This document shows positions 22,046 through 30,519 of a DNA stretch of 64,000 nt, one piece after another. The notes beneath the pieces were generated by a model. That model searched no databases and was not told the DNA's origin. It saw only the letters and a program-made list of their open reading frames with translations. The position numbers were made by a program, and so were the translations under genes. The stretch comes from JAVEDQ01 sp963783105. GTDB taxonomy: Bacteria > Actinomycetota > Actinomycetes > Frankiales > Frankiaceae. Numbering within the stretch: the first letter of the stretch is position 1; each line of letters starts with the position of its first letter. The stretch lies in assembly GCA_963783105.1 (NCBI GenBank), contig CAWAMI010000003.1:558001-622000 (forward strand). Reading direction: 5' to 3'.

Positions 22046-24847
22046 ATGACGGATGCGGCCGATCGTGCGCTCCGGGGCAAGGGCGCCGACCGCGTCGGCC
22101 TCACCTCCCAGGAGGCGGCGCGCCGGTTGATCCAGCACGGACCCAACCGGCTGACGGCCACGGCGGGCGGCAGCGTGTGGGAGGACCTCGTCCGCCAGAT
22201 CGTGCACCCTCTGGCTCTGCTGCTCGAGGGCGCCGCCGTCCTTTCCCTGGTGGGCGGGCTCCCGGCGCTGGCGATCGCGATCGGCGCCGTCGTCGTCCTG
22301 AACGCGCTGTTCGCCCTCGTCCGCGAGCGGCAGGCGACGAGGGCCGTGGAGACGCTACAGGCCTACCTGCCCCAGCAGGCGACCGTCGTGCGGGACGCCC
22401 GCCGGATCATCGTGCCCGCCGAGGACCTCGTGCCGGGCGACGTCCTCGTCGTCGAGGAAGGCGCCGCGATCAGCGCCGACGCGCGGTTGCTGACGGGCGC
22501 GGTCGAGGTGGACCTGTCGGCGCTGACCGGCGAGTCGGTGCCCGTCGAGCGCGTCGCCGGTTCCGGGCCACCCGCCGCGCACGGACCGCCCAGCCTGTCC
22601 GCCCCCGACGTCGTGTTCAGCGGGTGCACGTGCGTGGCCGGAGAGGCCGCCGCGGTCGTCACCGATACCGGGATGGCCACCGAACTCGGGCGCATCGCCG
22701 CCCTCTCGCAGCGCGGCAAGCGGGTGCCGAGCCCGCTCGAGCAGGAGGTCGACCACATCGCCTGGCTGATCGCCGCCGTCGCGGTGATCGCCGGAGTCGC
22801 GTTCATCCCGCTCGGCTGGTTCATCGCCGGGCTCCCGCTCGGCGAGGCGCTGTTGTTCGCGATCGGTCTCCTCGTCGCGAACGTCCCCGAAGGGCTGTTG
22901 CCCACCATCAGCCTCGCGCTGGCCGGCTCCGTTCGTCGACTCGCGCAGCGGGGTGCACTCGTCAAGCGGCTGTCGGCGGTCGAGACCCTGGGCAGCACCA
23001 CCGTCATCTGCACGGACAAGACCGGCACGCTCACCCAGAACCGGATGCGCGTCGCCCGGGTCCGGGCCGACGGCGGGGAGAGATCGCTCGACGACGAGCC
23101 GACCCTCGACGGGCCGCACGCCGGCCTGCTGAGCGCCGCCGCCATCTGCACGACGGCGACGACCGGGACCGGGGACCCCATGGAGATCGCCCTCCTGTCG
23201 GCCGTACCCGGCGCGACCGCGGCCGAGATCGTGGCCCGCCGCGACGCGGACCGGGAGAAGGTGTTCCGCTTCGATCCCGAGCTCCGGCTGATGTCGGTGG
23301 TGCAGAGGACCGACTCCCCCGACCGCTACCTGATCGTCGTCAAGGGCGCGCCCGAGTCGGTGCTGCCGCTGTGTACGTCGGCGAGAGAGCAGGGTTCGTC
23401 AGCGAGCGAGCAGGCGACGGCGGTGCGCCGGGCGATGGGCGAGCTCGCCGAGGCCGGGCTGCGCGTGCTCGCGGTGGCGCGGCGGGACGCCCCAGCGCCG
23501 CCCGCGACGAGGTCGGAGGCGGAGTCGGACCTGGAGCTCCTGGGGCTCCTCGCCCTCGAGGACCCCCCTCGCCCGAGCGCGGCGGATGCCGTCGCCCGCT
23601 GCCACGACGCCGGCATCCGCATCCACGTGGTCACCGGGGACAACGGCCGGACGGCAGCGGCGATCGCGCGCCGCATCGGCATCGGCTCGGTGGCCGCGGC
23701 GTCGGGCGGGAAGCCGGGGCTGTCGGTCGTCGCGGACAGCGAGCTCGGCTCCTCGACCCGGGCCGAACTGTCCGAGCTGCTGGACTCCGGGCACGAGATC
23801 GTGTTCGCCCGCAGCACCCCCGCGACGAAGCTGCACGTCGTCGAGGCGCTGCAGGCGGAGGGGCAGGTCGTCGCGGTGACCGGCGACGGCGTGAACGACG
23901 CACCCGCGCTGCACCGGGCCGACATCGGCGTGGCGATGGGGAACAGCGGCACCGACGTCGCGCGGGAGGCGGCGACGATGGTCCTGACCGACGACGACTT
24001 CGCCGACATCGTGTCGGCGGTCGAGGAGGGACGCCGGGTGTTCGCGAACATCCGGAAGTTCGTCACCTACATCTTCGCCCACGCGACGCCGGAGGTCGTC
24101 CCGTTCCTGCTGTACGCGCTCTCCGGCGGCGCGATCCCCCTGCCGCTCACGGTCATGCAGATCCTCGCGATCGACCTCGGTACCGAGACGCTGCCGGCGC
24201 TGGCGCTGGCGCGGGAGCCCGCCGAGCCGGATGTCATGGCGCGTCCTCCGCGCTCGAGATCCGCCGGCATCATCGACCGCGGCCTTCTCATCCGGGCGTG
24301 GGGCTTGCTCGGTGGCACGTCGACCGTCCTCGTGCTGCTGGCCTTCCTCGGACCGCTGCTGTCGGCGGGGTGGCGGCCCGGCGACGACGTCGGCCGAGGG
24401 ACCGGCCTGCACGAGTCGTATCTGCAGGCGACCACGATGACGTTCCTGGCCATCGTCGCCTGCCAGATCGGAACGGTGCTGGCCGCCCGGGTCGAACGCG
24501 CGTCCCTGCGGACCGTCGGGATCGCCAGCAACCCGCTGGTCCTGTGGGGAATCCTGTTCGAACTCGTCTTCGTGCTGCTGATCGTCGTGGTCCCCCCGAT
24601 GCAGTCCGTCTTCGGGACGGCGGTTCCGCCGTGGCAGTGGCTCCTGGCCCTGCTCGTCTGCCCGCCGATCGTGCTCGGCGTCGACGAGGCCGCGCGAGCC
24701 CTGAACCGCCGAAAGGCGACCAAGGACCCTGGTCCCGGGCCGGAACGGCTCCCATCCTCGACCCATGGCTATGACCTGGACGTTTCGGCGAACGCGAGAG
24801 GGTCGCGCCGCGGATCCTCCGCCTCGGCCCGCACCGGCCGGGGGTGA
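22046..24847 (+). CDS. P-type cation-transporting ATPase (CtpF-like, P2 type)
   Basis: 933-aa membrane ATPase. An N-terminal cation-ATPase segment is followed by the actuator motif LTGES (near residue 161), the phosphorylated Asp324 in CTDKTGTLT, the KGAPE nucleotide-binding motif, and the hinge VTGDGVNDAPAL. The fourth membrane helix reads ANVPEGLLPTISLALA, the P2 (Na/K-, Ca-type) signature, rather than a CPx heavy-metal motif. CtpF (Rv1997) is a DosR-regulated protein of this class. The ion is not deducible from sequence. The last 40 residues are a polar tail whose DNA contains a DosR-box-like site and overlaps the next gene. Confidence 0.93.
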   Translation: MTDAADRALRGKGADRVGLTSQEAARRLIQHGPNRLTATAGGSVWEDLVRQIVHPLALLLEGAAVLSLVGGLPALAIAIGAVVVLNALFALVRERQATRAVETLQAYLPQQATVVRDARRIIVPAEDLVPGDVLVVEEGAAISADARLLTGAVEVDLSALTGESVPVERVAGSGPPAAHGPPSLSAPDVVFSGCTCVAGEAAAVVTDTGMATELGRIAALSQRGKRVPSPLEQEVDHIAWLIAAVAVIAGVAFIPLGWFIAGLPLGEALLFAIGLLVANVPEGLLPTISLALAGSVRRLAQRGALVKRLSAVETLGSTTVICTDKTGTLTQNRMRVARVRADGGERSLDDEPTLDGPHAGLLSAAAICTTATTGTGDPMEIALLSAVPGATAAEIVARRDADREKVFRFDPELRLMSVVQRTDSPDRYLIVVKGAPESVLPLCTSAREQGSSASEQATAVRRAMGELAEAGLRVLAVARRDAPAPPATRSEAESDLELLGLLALEDPPRPSAADAVARCHDAGIRIHVVTGDNGRTAAAIARRIGIGSVAAASGGKPGLSVVADSELGSSTRAELSELLDSGHEIVFARSTPATKLHVVEALQAEGQVVAVTGDGVNDAPALHRADIGVAMGNSGTDVAREAATMVLTDDDFADIVSAVEEGRRVFANIRKFVTYIFAHATPEVVPFLLYALSGGAIPLPLTVMQILAIDLGTETLPALALAREPAEPDVMARPPRSRSAGIIDRGLLIRAWGLLGGTSTVLVLLAFLGPLLSAGWRPGDDVGRGTGLHESYLQATTMTFLAIVACQIGTVLAARVERASLRTVGIASNPLVLWGILFELVFVLLIVVVPPMQSVFGTAVPPWQWLLALLVCPPIVLGVDEAARALNRRKATKDPGPGPERLPSSTHGYDLDVSANARGSRRGSSASARTGRG
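24723..24736. promoter_or_regulatory. DosR-box-like site (AGGACCCTGGTCCC) inside the ATPase 3' end
   Basis: One mismatch in the left half-site, 4-bp spacer. It lies 29 bp upstream of the ATG of the small gene at 24765, so that gene and the kinase after it may have their own hypoxia promoter inside the ATPase reading frame. Confidence 0.5.
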
Positions 24848-25124
24848 TCCGCCCGCCGTTTCGGCGGCGCCCACCGAGCATCCGCTCGCGCCACCGGAGC
24901 GGGTCCTGCCCCTCACGCTGGGCGACCCTGCCTGCTGCTGTCCGGCTTTGCCCGTGGTGCAGGTGATCCTCCCCGCCGGTCACGTCCGCGACGGCAGCCC
25001 GCTGCTGTTCTGCCGGCACCACTGGCGACGGCACGCGGCAGCGCTGGGCGGGCACGGGGCAGCCGCCTACGACCGGAACGGAGAACGCCTGCCCGCCCCG
25101 AGCGCAGACAGCCCGTCGCGGTGA
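24765..25124 (+). CDS. Small Cys/His-containing protein (DUF7455-like)
   Basis: 119-aa protein with a disordered Pro/Ala-rich N-terminus and a C-terminal domain: LGDPACCCPALPVVQVILP, then LLFCRHHWRRHAAAL. This resembles the small actinobacterial Cys-rich DUF7455 family (CxxC...LLFCxHH) and could bind a metal; that match is from memory. The first 83 bp overlap the ATPase gene; a second ATG at 24771 is equally possible. The stop overlaps the kinase start as GTGA, indicating coupling. Confidence 0.6.
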   Translation: MAMTWTFRRTREGRAADPPPRPAPAGGDPPAVSAAPTEHPLAPPERVLPLTLGDPACCCPALPVVQVILPAGHVRDGSPLLFCRHHWRRHAAALGGHGAAAYDRNGERLPAPSADSPSR

Positions 25125-26671
25125 CCGCGCCCCAGATGCCCGAAAGCCAGGCGCACGAAAGCCAGACGCCCGAAAGCCAGACGCACGAGAGCCAGACGCC
25201 CGAAAGCCAGGTGCTCGAGACCCACACAGCCACCCTCTTCTTCGTCGGCAACCGGGTCTACAAGGTCAAGAAGCCGCTCGCGTTCGGCTTCGCGGACTTC
25301 TCCACCTACGCGGCGCGGCGGGCGGCCTGTGCGGATGAGGTCGCGCTCAACCGACGGCTCGCCCCGGACGTCTATCTCGGGGTCGATACAGTGCTGGATC
25401 CCTCCGGCTCGCCCTGCGAGTCGATGGTGGTCATGCGTCGCATGCCGGTCGAGCGCCGGCTGTCGTCGGTCGTCCGCGGGGCCGGCGCCGACGTGGCTGA
25501 CGGCCTGCGGAGCATCGCCCGGACGCTGGCCGCCTTCCACGCCCGCTGCGAGACCTCACCCGAGATCGCGGAGTCCGGGAGCGCCGCGTCTCTTCGTCGC
25601 CTCTGGGCGACGAACCTCGACCAGATGCGCCCGTTCGCGCCGGGCTACCTGGATCCGGACCTCCTCGACGAGCTCGGCGAGCTGTCCGAGCGATACCTGG
25701 CGGGCCGCGAGCCGCTGCTGCGCGAGCGCCAGGTTCGAGGACTGATCCGCGACGGCCACGGCGACCTGCTGGCGGACGACATCTACTGCCTCCCCGACGG
25801 GCCCCGGATCCTGGACTGCCTGGAGTTCGACCGCAGCCTGCGCGTCGGCGACGTGCTCGGCGACGTCGCCTTCCTGGCGATGGACCTCGAGCGCCTCGGG
25901 CGGGCCGATCTCGCGCGAGTCCTGCTCGACGAGTACGCCCGCTTCTCCGGCGAGCACCATCCCCGCTCGCTGGAGCACCTCTACGTGGCCTACCGGGCCG
26001 CGGTCCGCAGCAAGGTGAGCTGCATCCGGGCCGAGCAGGTCGGCGAGGCAGGCTCTCCGGCCGAGGGGTCGCACGTCACCGAGGCCCGTGCCCTCGCCGC
26101 TCTCGCCCGTCGCCACCTGCGCGCCGGACGCATGCGACTCCTGCTGGTCGGCGGACTCCCGGGTACCGGCAAGTCGGCCGTAGCCGACGGCCTGGCCAGC
26201 ACGGACCGGTCCTGGACGTTGCTGCGGTCCGACGTCGTCCGCAAGGAGGCCGTCGGCGCCACCGCGCCCACCCCTGCCGCCTTCGGGGAGGGCCAGTACA
26301 CGCCGGACGCCCGCCATCGCACCTACGACGAACTTCTCCGCCTGGCGCGGCGATGCCTCGACCGGGGGGAGAACGTGATCCTCGACGCCTCCTGGACCTC
26401 GCGCCGCGACCGGGCCGCCGCCGTCCGGCTGGCCGAGGACACGGGCAGCGAGCTCCTGGCGCTGCGCTGCGACGCTCCCCAGGCGGTGGCCCTCGACCGC
26501 ATCACCCGTCGGCACCAGAACGCCTCGGACGCCTCGGACGCCGACGCCGCCGTGGCGCTGGCGATGGCGCGGACCGCCGACCCCTGGCCGGAGGCGACGA
26601 CGCTGGACACCGACGCGCCGCTGCCGGACGTGATCGAGACCGCGAGATCGCTGGTCGACGGCAGGGGTTGA
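25121..26671 (+). CDS. APH-like/AAA bifunctional kinase domain protein (Rv2004c type)
   Basis: 516-aa protein with two kinase-like halves. The N-terminal half is phosphotransferase (APH)-like (VYKVKKPLAFGFADFST, catalytic loop IRDGHGDLLADDIYC, ILDCLEFDRSLRVGDVLGDVAF). The C-terminal half is a P-loop kinase (VGGLPGTGKSAVADGLA near 348, then LRSDVVRKE and VILDASWTSRRDR). M. tuberculosis Rv2004c has this layout and belongs to the DosR regulon. The substrate is unknown. The first 32 residues are a five-residue repeat of the type ESQTP, encoded by 15-bp DNA repeats, and the 3' end overlaps another 15-bp repeat. Confidence 0.88.
   Translation: MTAPQMPESQAHESQTPESQTHESQTPESQVLETHTATLFFVGNRVYKVKKPLAFGFADFSTYAARRAACADEVALNRRLAPDVYLGVDTVLDPSGSPCESMVVMRRMPVERRLSSVVRGAGADVADGLRSIARTLAAFHARCETSPEIAESGSAASLRRLWATNLDQMRPFAPGYLDPDLLDELGELSERYLAGREPLLRERQVRGLIRDGHGDLLADDIYCLPDGPRILDCLEFDRSLRVGDVLGDVAFLAMDLERLGRADLARVLLDEYARFSGEHHPRSLEHLYVAYRAAVRSKVSCIRAEQVGEAGSPAEGSHVTEARALAALARRHLRAGRMRLLLVGGLPGTGKSAVADGLASTDRSWTLLRSDVVRKEAVGATAPTPAAFGEGQYTPDARHRTYDELLRLARRCLDRGENVILDASWTSRRDRAAAVRLAEDTGSELLALRCDAPQAVALDRITRRHQNASDASDADAAVALAMARTADPWPEATTLDTDAPLPDVIETARSLVDGRG
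25139..25213 (+). repeat. 15-bp tandem repeat, 5 copies, in the kinase 5' end
   Basis: Units alternate CCCGAAAGCCAGACG and CACGAAAGCCAGACG with single-base changes. They encode PESQ(A/T) and HESQT repeats in frame. Confidence 0.9.
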
Positions 26672-26705
26672 GGCGGCAGGGGTTGAGGCGGCTACGGCTG
26701 AGGCG
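26661..26705 (+). repeat. 15-bp tandem repeat over the kinase stop codon
   Basis: Unit GCAGGGGTTGAGGCG: two perfect copies (26661-26675, 26676-26690) and one diverged copy (26691-26705). The kinase TGA lies in the first unit, so the repeat extends from coding into noncoding DNA. Confidence 0.8.
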
Positions 26706-26739
26706 GCTCGGGCGTGGGAACCCGATCGAACGAGGCCCT

Positions 26740-27285
26740 CTAGCGGGCGGCCGTGTGCGTCGCCTGGTGCAGGAGCTCGCCGCCCCAACGGCGGGCCCGC
26801 TCGAGCTGGCCGTCCTTCAGCGGCCCGGGACCGTCCTGCACGAAGAACCCGGTCGGCTCCGAGCGGATCTCATAGCCGCGACGGCGCAGCCGCCGGGCGA
26901 TCCCGCGGGCCGCTCCCCCGGCGAACCGGTGCTCGATCCGCGTGTCGAAAGCCGCGGCGAAGCGCCCCTCGCGCTTCGGGAGCTCCCCGATCCAGTCGCG
27001 GACGCCGGGACCGTCGGAGGCGGGGTCGGCCGGCGCGGGCTGCGGCTTCTTCTCCTCCGCCGTCAGACCCATGCGCCGCGTCCTCGCCGTGGACACGCCC
27101 CGGATGTGCGTCGGGCCCCCGACGACCAGGAGGTCGACGTCGGACAGGTCGAGATGCCCCGCGTCCCGCACCGGCAGGACCTGGACGCTGATGTCCTCCC
27201 CCGCCTCGAGCAGTCCTTCGCCGATCGCGTCGGCGATGGCGCGGGTGTTGCCCCACAGGCTCTCGAAGACCACGGCGACGTTCAT
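26740..27285 (-). CDS. Flavodoxin-family protein
   Basis: 181-aa predicted FMN-binding electron carrier. The phosphate-binding loop is FESLWGNTRAIADAIGEGL, and the isoalloxazine-region strand is VDLLVVGGPTHIRG. An insertion (about 75-100, Lys/Pro/Ala-rich) separates the two halves of the fold. The gene faces the membrane-protein gene at 27414 across a region with a DosR-box-like site. It could supply electrons for hypoxic redox chemistry (inference). It is convergent with the kinase gene. Confidence 0.88.
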   Translation of the reverse strand: MNVAVVFESLWGNTRAIADAIGEGLLEAGEDISVQVLPVRDAGHLDLSDVDLLVVGGPTHIRGVSTARTRRMGLTAEEKKPQPAPADPASDGPGVRDWIGELPKREGRFAAAFDTRIEHRFAGGAARGIARRLRRRGYEIRSEPTGFFVQDGPGPLKDGQLERARRWGGELLHQATHTAAR

Positions 27286-27347
27286 CTGGACCTCCTTCGA
27301 CGCTGTCCTGCACGTCCCAGCCTGCGAGTCCGCGCCGCCGCCGCGCA

Positions 27348-27361
27348 GGGTCGTTGGTCCT
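27348..27361. promoter_or_regulatory. DosR-box-like site (GGGTCGTTGGTCCT)
   Basis: Two mismatches to GGGAC-N4-GTCCC, 62 bp upstream of the flavodoxin start and 52 bp upstream of the divergent GTG at 27414. Confidence 0.45.
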
Positions 27362-27413
27362 CACCTGTCCCGGGCCTCTCGCGCGCCGGGAGCAGGGGTA
27401 GGACGCTGGCCCG

Positions 27414-28112
27414 GTGCGGATCTCGCGTCGTCGCGCGTCGAGCGCTGCGCTGCTCGCGGGTGCGCTCGCCCTGCCCAACGTGACCAGCGCAATCGGCGTC
27501 GCCTTCACGCCGCAACTGCTCGAGCACGCGCCGCTGGCACTGCTGATGCTGCACCCCTACATCCCGATCGCGCTGCTGGTGCTTCCGGAGACGTCGGTTG
27601 TCGTCTTCGTCGCCGTCGCCGTGACCTTCCGGCTGATCCCGCGGTACCTCGCCTTCCGGGCCGGTCGGCTGGCCGGCCAGGAGGAACTCGAGCGCTACCT
27701 GGCCCGGCGGCCGACGGGACGGGTGAGCCGCCTGCTGCACACCTCCCAGCGGCTGATCGAGCCGGCGCTCGTGGTCGTGGCCGGAGCGCCCGTCAGCGCG
27801 GCGGCCGGCGCGCTCGGGCTGGGGTCACTGCCTTTCCTGGCCTGGAGTTTCATCGGCGCGCTCCTGCCGACCCTTCTGCTCGTCGTCATCGGCGCCACGG
27901 CGGCCGAGCCGGTGCGATGGCTGTCGGACGCCATCACCGAACGCGTCGAGATCTGGTGGGGAGTCCTCGCGGTGGTCGCGGTCGCGTCCGGCATCGCCTA
28001 TCTTCTCCGGCGCCGACGCCTGTCGGCGCCGGCCGGGACCATCGCCTCTGAGCCGCGGGGCGAGCCGGAGGGACGATGCGGCCCACGTCCCGGCTCGCCA
28101 CCGGAGGCCTGA
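27414..28112 (+). CDS. Multi-pass membrane protein (SNARE-associated/VTT-like)
   Basis: 232-aa protein with about four to five hydrophobic segments (near 12-32, 40-70, 120-140, 145-165, 180-200). The stretch GLGSLPFLAWSFIGALLPTLLLVVIGA recalls the VTT/DedA-like domain, but the family's conserved acidic/arginine pattern is not clear, so the name is tentative. The start is a GTG. The C-terminal tail is cytoplasmic and rich in Arg/Gly/Pro. The alcohol dehydrogenase gene follows after 39 bp on the same strand. Confidence 0.7.
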   Translation: MRISRRRASSAALLAGALALPNVTSAIGVAFTPQLLEHAPLALLMLHPYIPIALLVLPETSVVVFVAVAVTFRLIPRYLAFRAGRLAGQEELERYLARRPTGRVSRLLHTSQRLIEPALVVVAGAPVSAAAGALGLGSLPFLAWSFIGALLPTLLLVVIGATAAEPVRWLSDAITERVEIWWGVLAVVAVASGIAYLLRRRRLSAPAGTIASEPRGEPEGRCGPRPGSPPEA

Positions 28113-28151
28113 CGTCCGGGAGGCAGCCGGCAAGGTCCGGGAGGAGCAGCC

Positions 28152-29150
28152 GTGCGCGCATGGATCGTCGAGCAGCCGCGACCCGCACGGGACGAGCCGC
28201 TCCGTCTCGTCGATCTCCCGGACCCGGAGCCGGGACCGGGCGAGATCCTCGTCCGGGTGCGCGCCTGCGGCGTCTGCCGCACCGACCTGCACGTGGCCGA
28301 GGGGGACCTCCCGCCGCACCGGGAGTCCGTCGTCCCCGGCCACGAGGTGGTGGGGACCGTCGAGGTCCGCGGCGCCGGAGCGACCCGGTTCGAGGTCGGC
28401 GACCGCGTCGGCATCGCCTGGCTGCGCGGCACCTGCGGGGTCTGCCGGTTCTGCCGCCGCGGTGCGGAGAACCTGTGCGTCGCCCCGCGCTTCACCGGGT
28501 GGGACGAGAACGGGGGCTACGCCGAGCTCGCCGTCGTGGACGAGGCGTTCGCCTACGCGGTCCCCGCCCAGTTCCCGGACCTGACCGCGGCTCCGCTGCT
28601 GTGCGCCGGCATCATCGGCTACCGCGCACTCCGCCGGGCGGAACTCCCGCCGGGTGGGCGGCTCGGCATCTGGGGGTTCGGCGGCTCGGCACACCTGACG
28701 GCCCAGATCGCGCTGGCGGAAGGGGCGGAGGTGCACGTCCGGACCCGCGGCCGCAAAGGTCAGGAGCTGGCGGCCGAACTCGGCGCGAGCTCGGTCGGCG
28801 AGAGCTCCGACCCGCTGCCGGAGCCGCTGGACGGCGCCATCCTGTTCGCGCCTGCCGGCGACCTCGTGCCCATTGCCATGAGCGCGCTCGACCGCGGGGC
28901 GACGCTGGCGGTCGCCGGCATCCACCTCAGCGACATCCCCCGGCTCGACTACCAGCGGCACCTGTTCCAGGAACGCACGCTGCGCAGCGTCACCGCGAAC
29001 ACCCGCGCCGACGGGGAGGCGTTCCTCGCCGCCGCGGCGGAGGTGCCGGTCGAGGTCTCCGCCGTGCCGTACCCGTTCGAGGAGGCGCCGCGGGCGCTGC
29101 TCGACCTGGCCGAGGACCGGGTGCGCGGCGCCGCCGTCCTGACCTTCTGA
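28152..29150 (+). CDS. Zinc-dependent alcohol dehydrogenase (AdhA-like)
   Basis: 332-aa medium-chain dehydrogenase. Catalytic zinc ligands are in ACGVCRTDLHV (Cys near 38) and PGHEVVG (His). The structural-zinc Cys cluster is GTCGVCRFCRRGAENLC. The nucleotide-binding region IWGFGGSAHLTAQIA replaces the usual GxGxxG with GFGGSA, as in the AdhA subgroup of zinc alcohol dehydrogenases. It probably interconverts small alcohols and aldehydes with NAD(P)H; the substrate is not known. GTG start; likely an operon with the membrane protein before it, behind the 27348 site. Confidence 0.88.
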   Translation: MRAWIVEQPRPARDEPLRLVDLPDPEPGPGEILVRVRACGVCRTDLHVAEGDLPPHRESVVPGHEVVGTVEVRGAGATRFEVGDRVGIAWLRGTCGVCRFCRRGAENLCVAPRFTGWDENGGYAELAVVDEAFAYAVPAQFPDLTAAPLLCAGIIGYRALRRAELPPGGRLGIWGFGGSAHLTAQIALAEGAEVHVRTRGRKGQELAAELGASSVGESSDPLPEPLDGAILFAPAGDLVPIAMSALDRGATLAVAGIHLSDIPRLDYQRHLFQERTLRSVTANTRADGEAFLAAAAEVPVEVSAVPYPFEEAPRALLDLAEDRVRGAAVLTF

Positions 29151-29168
29151 GCCGCCTCGGGACGGCCG

Positions 29169-30518
29169 TCACGTCCCGCTTGCTGCGGCGAGGCGGTCGA
29201 GCTCACGCTGCAGCTCCTCGCCCAGCACCGTCAGGTCGGGATGCAGGTCAGGGTCCGCGACGACCACCACCGACAGCCGACCGGCGTAGGACAGGACCGC
29301 GAAGCTCAGCGAGACGTTGCCGGCCAACGCCGTCACCGGCAGAACGTCGGTGACGCGGTGTCCCGCGAGGCCGAGCGGCCGGTCCGGGCCCCGGAGGTTC
29401 GTCTCGTAGACGTTGACGACCCGCTGCCGGTTCACGAACCAGCGGAACGCCCCGACGGCGGCCAGTCCGCGGAACAGCGGCCCGAGGACGGCGGCCGACG
29501 CCCCGCGGATCGAGCCCTTGTGTGCCCTCGTCGTGGCGGCGATGCGGCGCAGCCGGGTGCCCGGGCTGCCGTCGAGGGGCAGGTCGACGGCCAGCACGCC
29601 GACCGCATTCCCCAACCCGGCACCCTCGGCGGCACGACCGGACACCGGCACCGACACGACGAGACGGTCGACCGACTCCCCGCGACGACCCAGCAACGAG
29701 CCGAGCGCCCCGGCGACGGCCGTCAACACCACGTCGTTGACGGTGGCGCTCCGGCCGTGCGCCGTCGTCCGGAGCCGCGCGAGGTCGACCCGCGCAACGA
29801 CCAGTCGACGGCGGGAGCCCGTGGGCGCGTTCAGCGACGTAGCAGGCACGAGGCCGGAGCCCGTACGCAGTTCCGTGACGGCCTGGCGCAGCGTCGGGAC
29901 CAGTTCGCGCCAGCGCTTGGCCGCCGCGACGCGGCCGCGAGCGGCGTCCTTCGCGAGCTCCACGCGAGCCGGCGCCGGCCGGGGGTCCGGCACCCGGACC
30001 GGCTCCGGTGCACCGTCGACGAGGTTCGCGAGGATCGCCAACCCGCCGATGCCGTCCGCGAGCACGTGGTGGAAGACGACCACGAGCGCGGCGTCACCAC
30101 CGGCGAGGTGGGTGACGAGGGTCGCGCGCCAGAGGGGCCGCGCGAACGGCAGCCGCTCGGTGACGAGCGACGCGGCGAGATCCAGCAGCGCCTGCTCGTC
30201 GCCCGGCGGAGGGCACGGGAGCGTCCGGAGGTGCTCGCGGAGATCGAGGTCCGGGTCGTCGACCCAGATGGGGCGGCCGCAGGCGACCGGAGTGCGCCGG
30301 AGAACCTGCCGGAGCCGCGGAACGGCGGCCAGCCGGTGTCCGACGCTGTCCAGCAGCGTTGCGGTCTCGGCCTCTGAACCGCCCTCCAGGCGGAGGATCG
30401 CCCCGACCTGCCAGGGAGCCGGCCCCACATCCGAGGCCAGCTGCGTCATGTCCTGCGCGCTCAGCCGCTCGACGGGGCCGACCGGAGTCCGCCGCACGAG
30501 GGGCCGACGCGAGCGCAT
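29169..30518 (-). CDS. Wax ester synthase/diacylglycerol acyltransferase (WS/DGAT)
   Basis: 449-aa acyltransferase that makes triacylglycerol or wax ester from acyl-CoA. The catalytic HHxxxDG motif is present (FHHVLADGIGG, about residue 145). Further WS/DGAT blocks are RLSAQDMTQL at the N-terminus, TVNDVVLTAVAGAL and VNVYETNLRGPDRPL. The ATG at 30518 lies 1 bp after the stop of the upstream hydrolase gene, so the two are coupled; an upstream Met at 30623 would overlap that gene. Tgs1 (Rv3130c) is a DosR-induced enzyme of this family that stores lipid in dormancy. Confidence 0.92.
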   Translation of the reverse strand: MRSRRPLVRRTPVGPVERLSAQDMTQLASDVGPAPWQVGAILRLEGGSEAETATLLDSVGHRLAAVPRLRQVLRRTPVACGRPIWVDDPDLDLREHLRTLPCPPPGDEQALLDLAASLVTERLPFARPLWRATLVTHLAGGDAALVVVFHHVLADGIGGLAILANLVDGAPEPVRVPDPRPAPARVELAKDAARGRVAAAKRWRELVPTLRQAVTELRTGSGLVPATSLNAPTGSRRRLVVARVDLARLRTTAHGRSATVNDVVLTAVAGALGSLLGRRGESVDRLVVSVPVSGRAAEGAGLGNAVGVLAVDLPLDGSPGTRLRRIAATTRAHKGSIRGASAAVLGPLFRGLAAVGAFRWFVNRQRVVNVYETNLRGPDRPLGLAGHRVTDVLPVTALAGNVSLSFAVLSYAGRLSVVVVADPDLHPDLTVLGEELQRELDRLAAASGT

Positions 30519-30519
30519 G

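Noticed and set aside
23399..24916. 505-aa minus-strand open frame antisense to the P-type ATPase
   Set aside because: Arg/Gly-rich shadow of a gene with complete P-type ATPase motifs.
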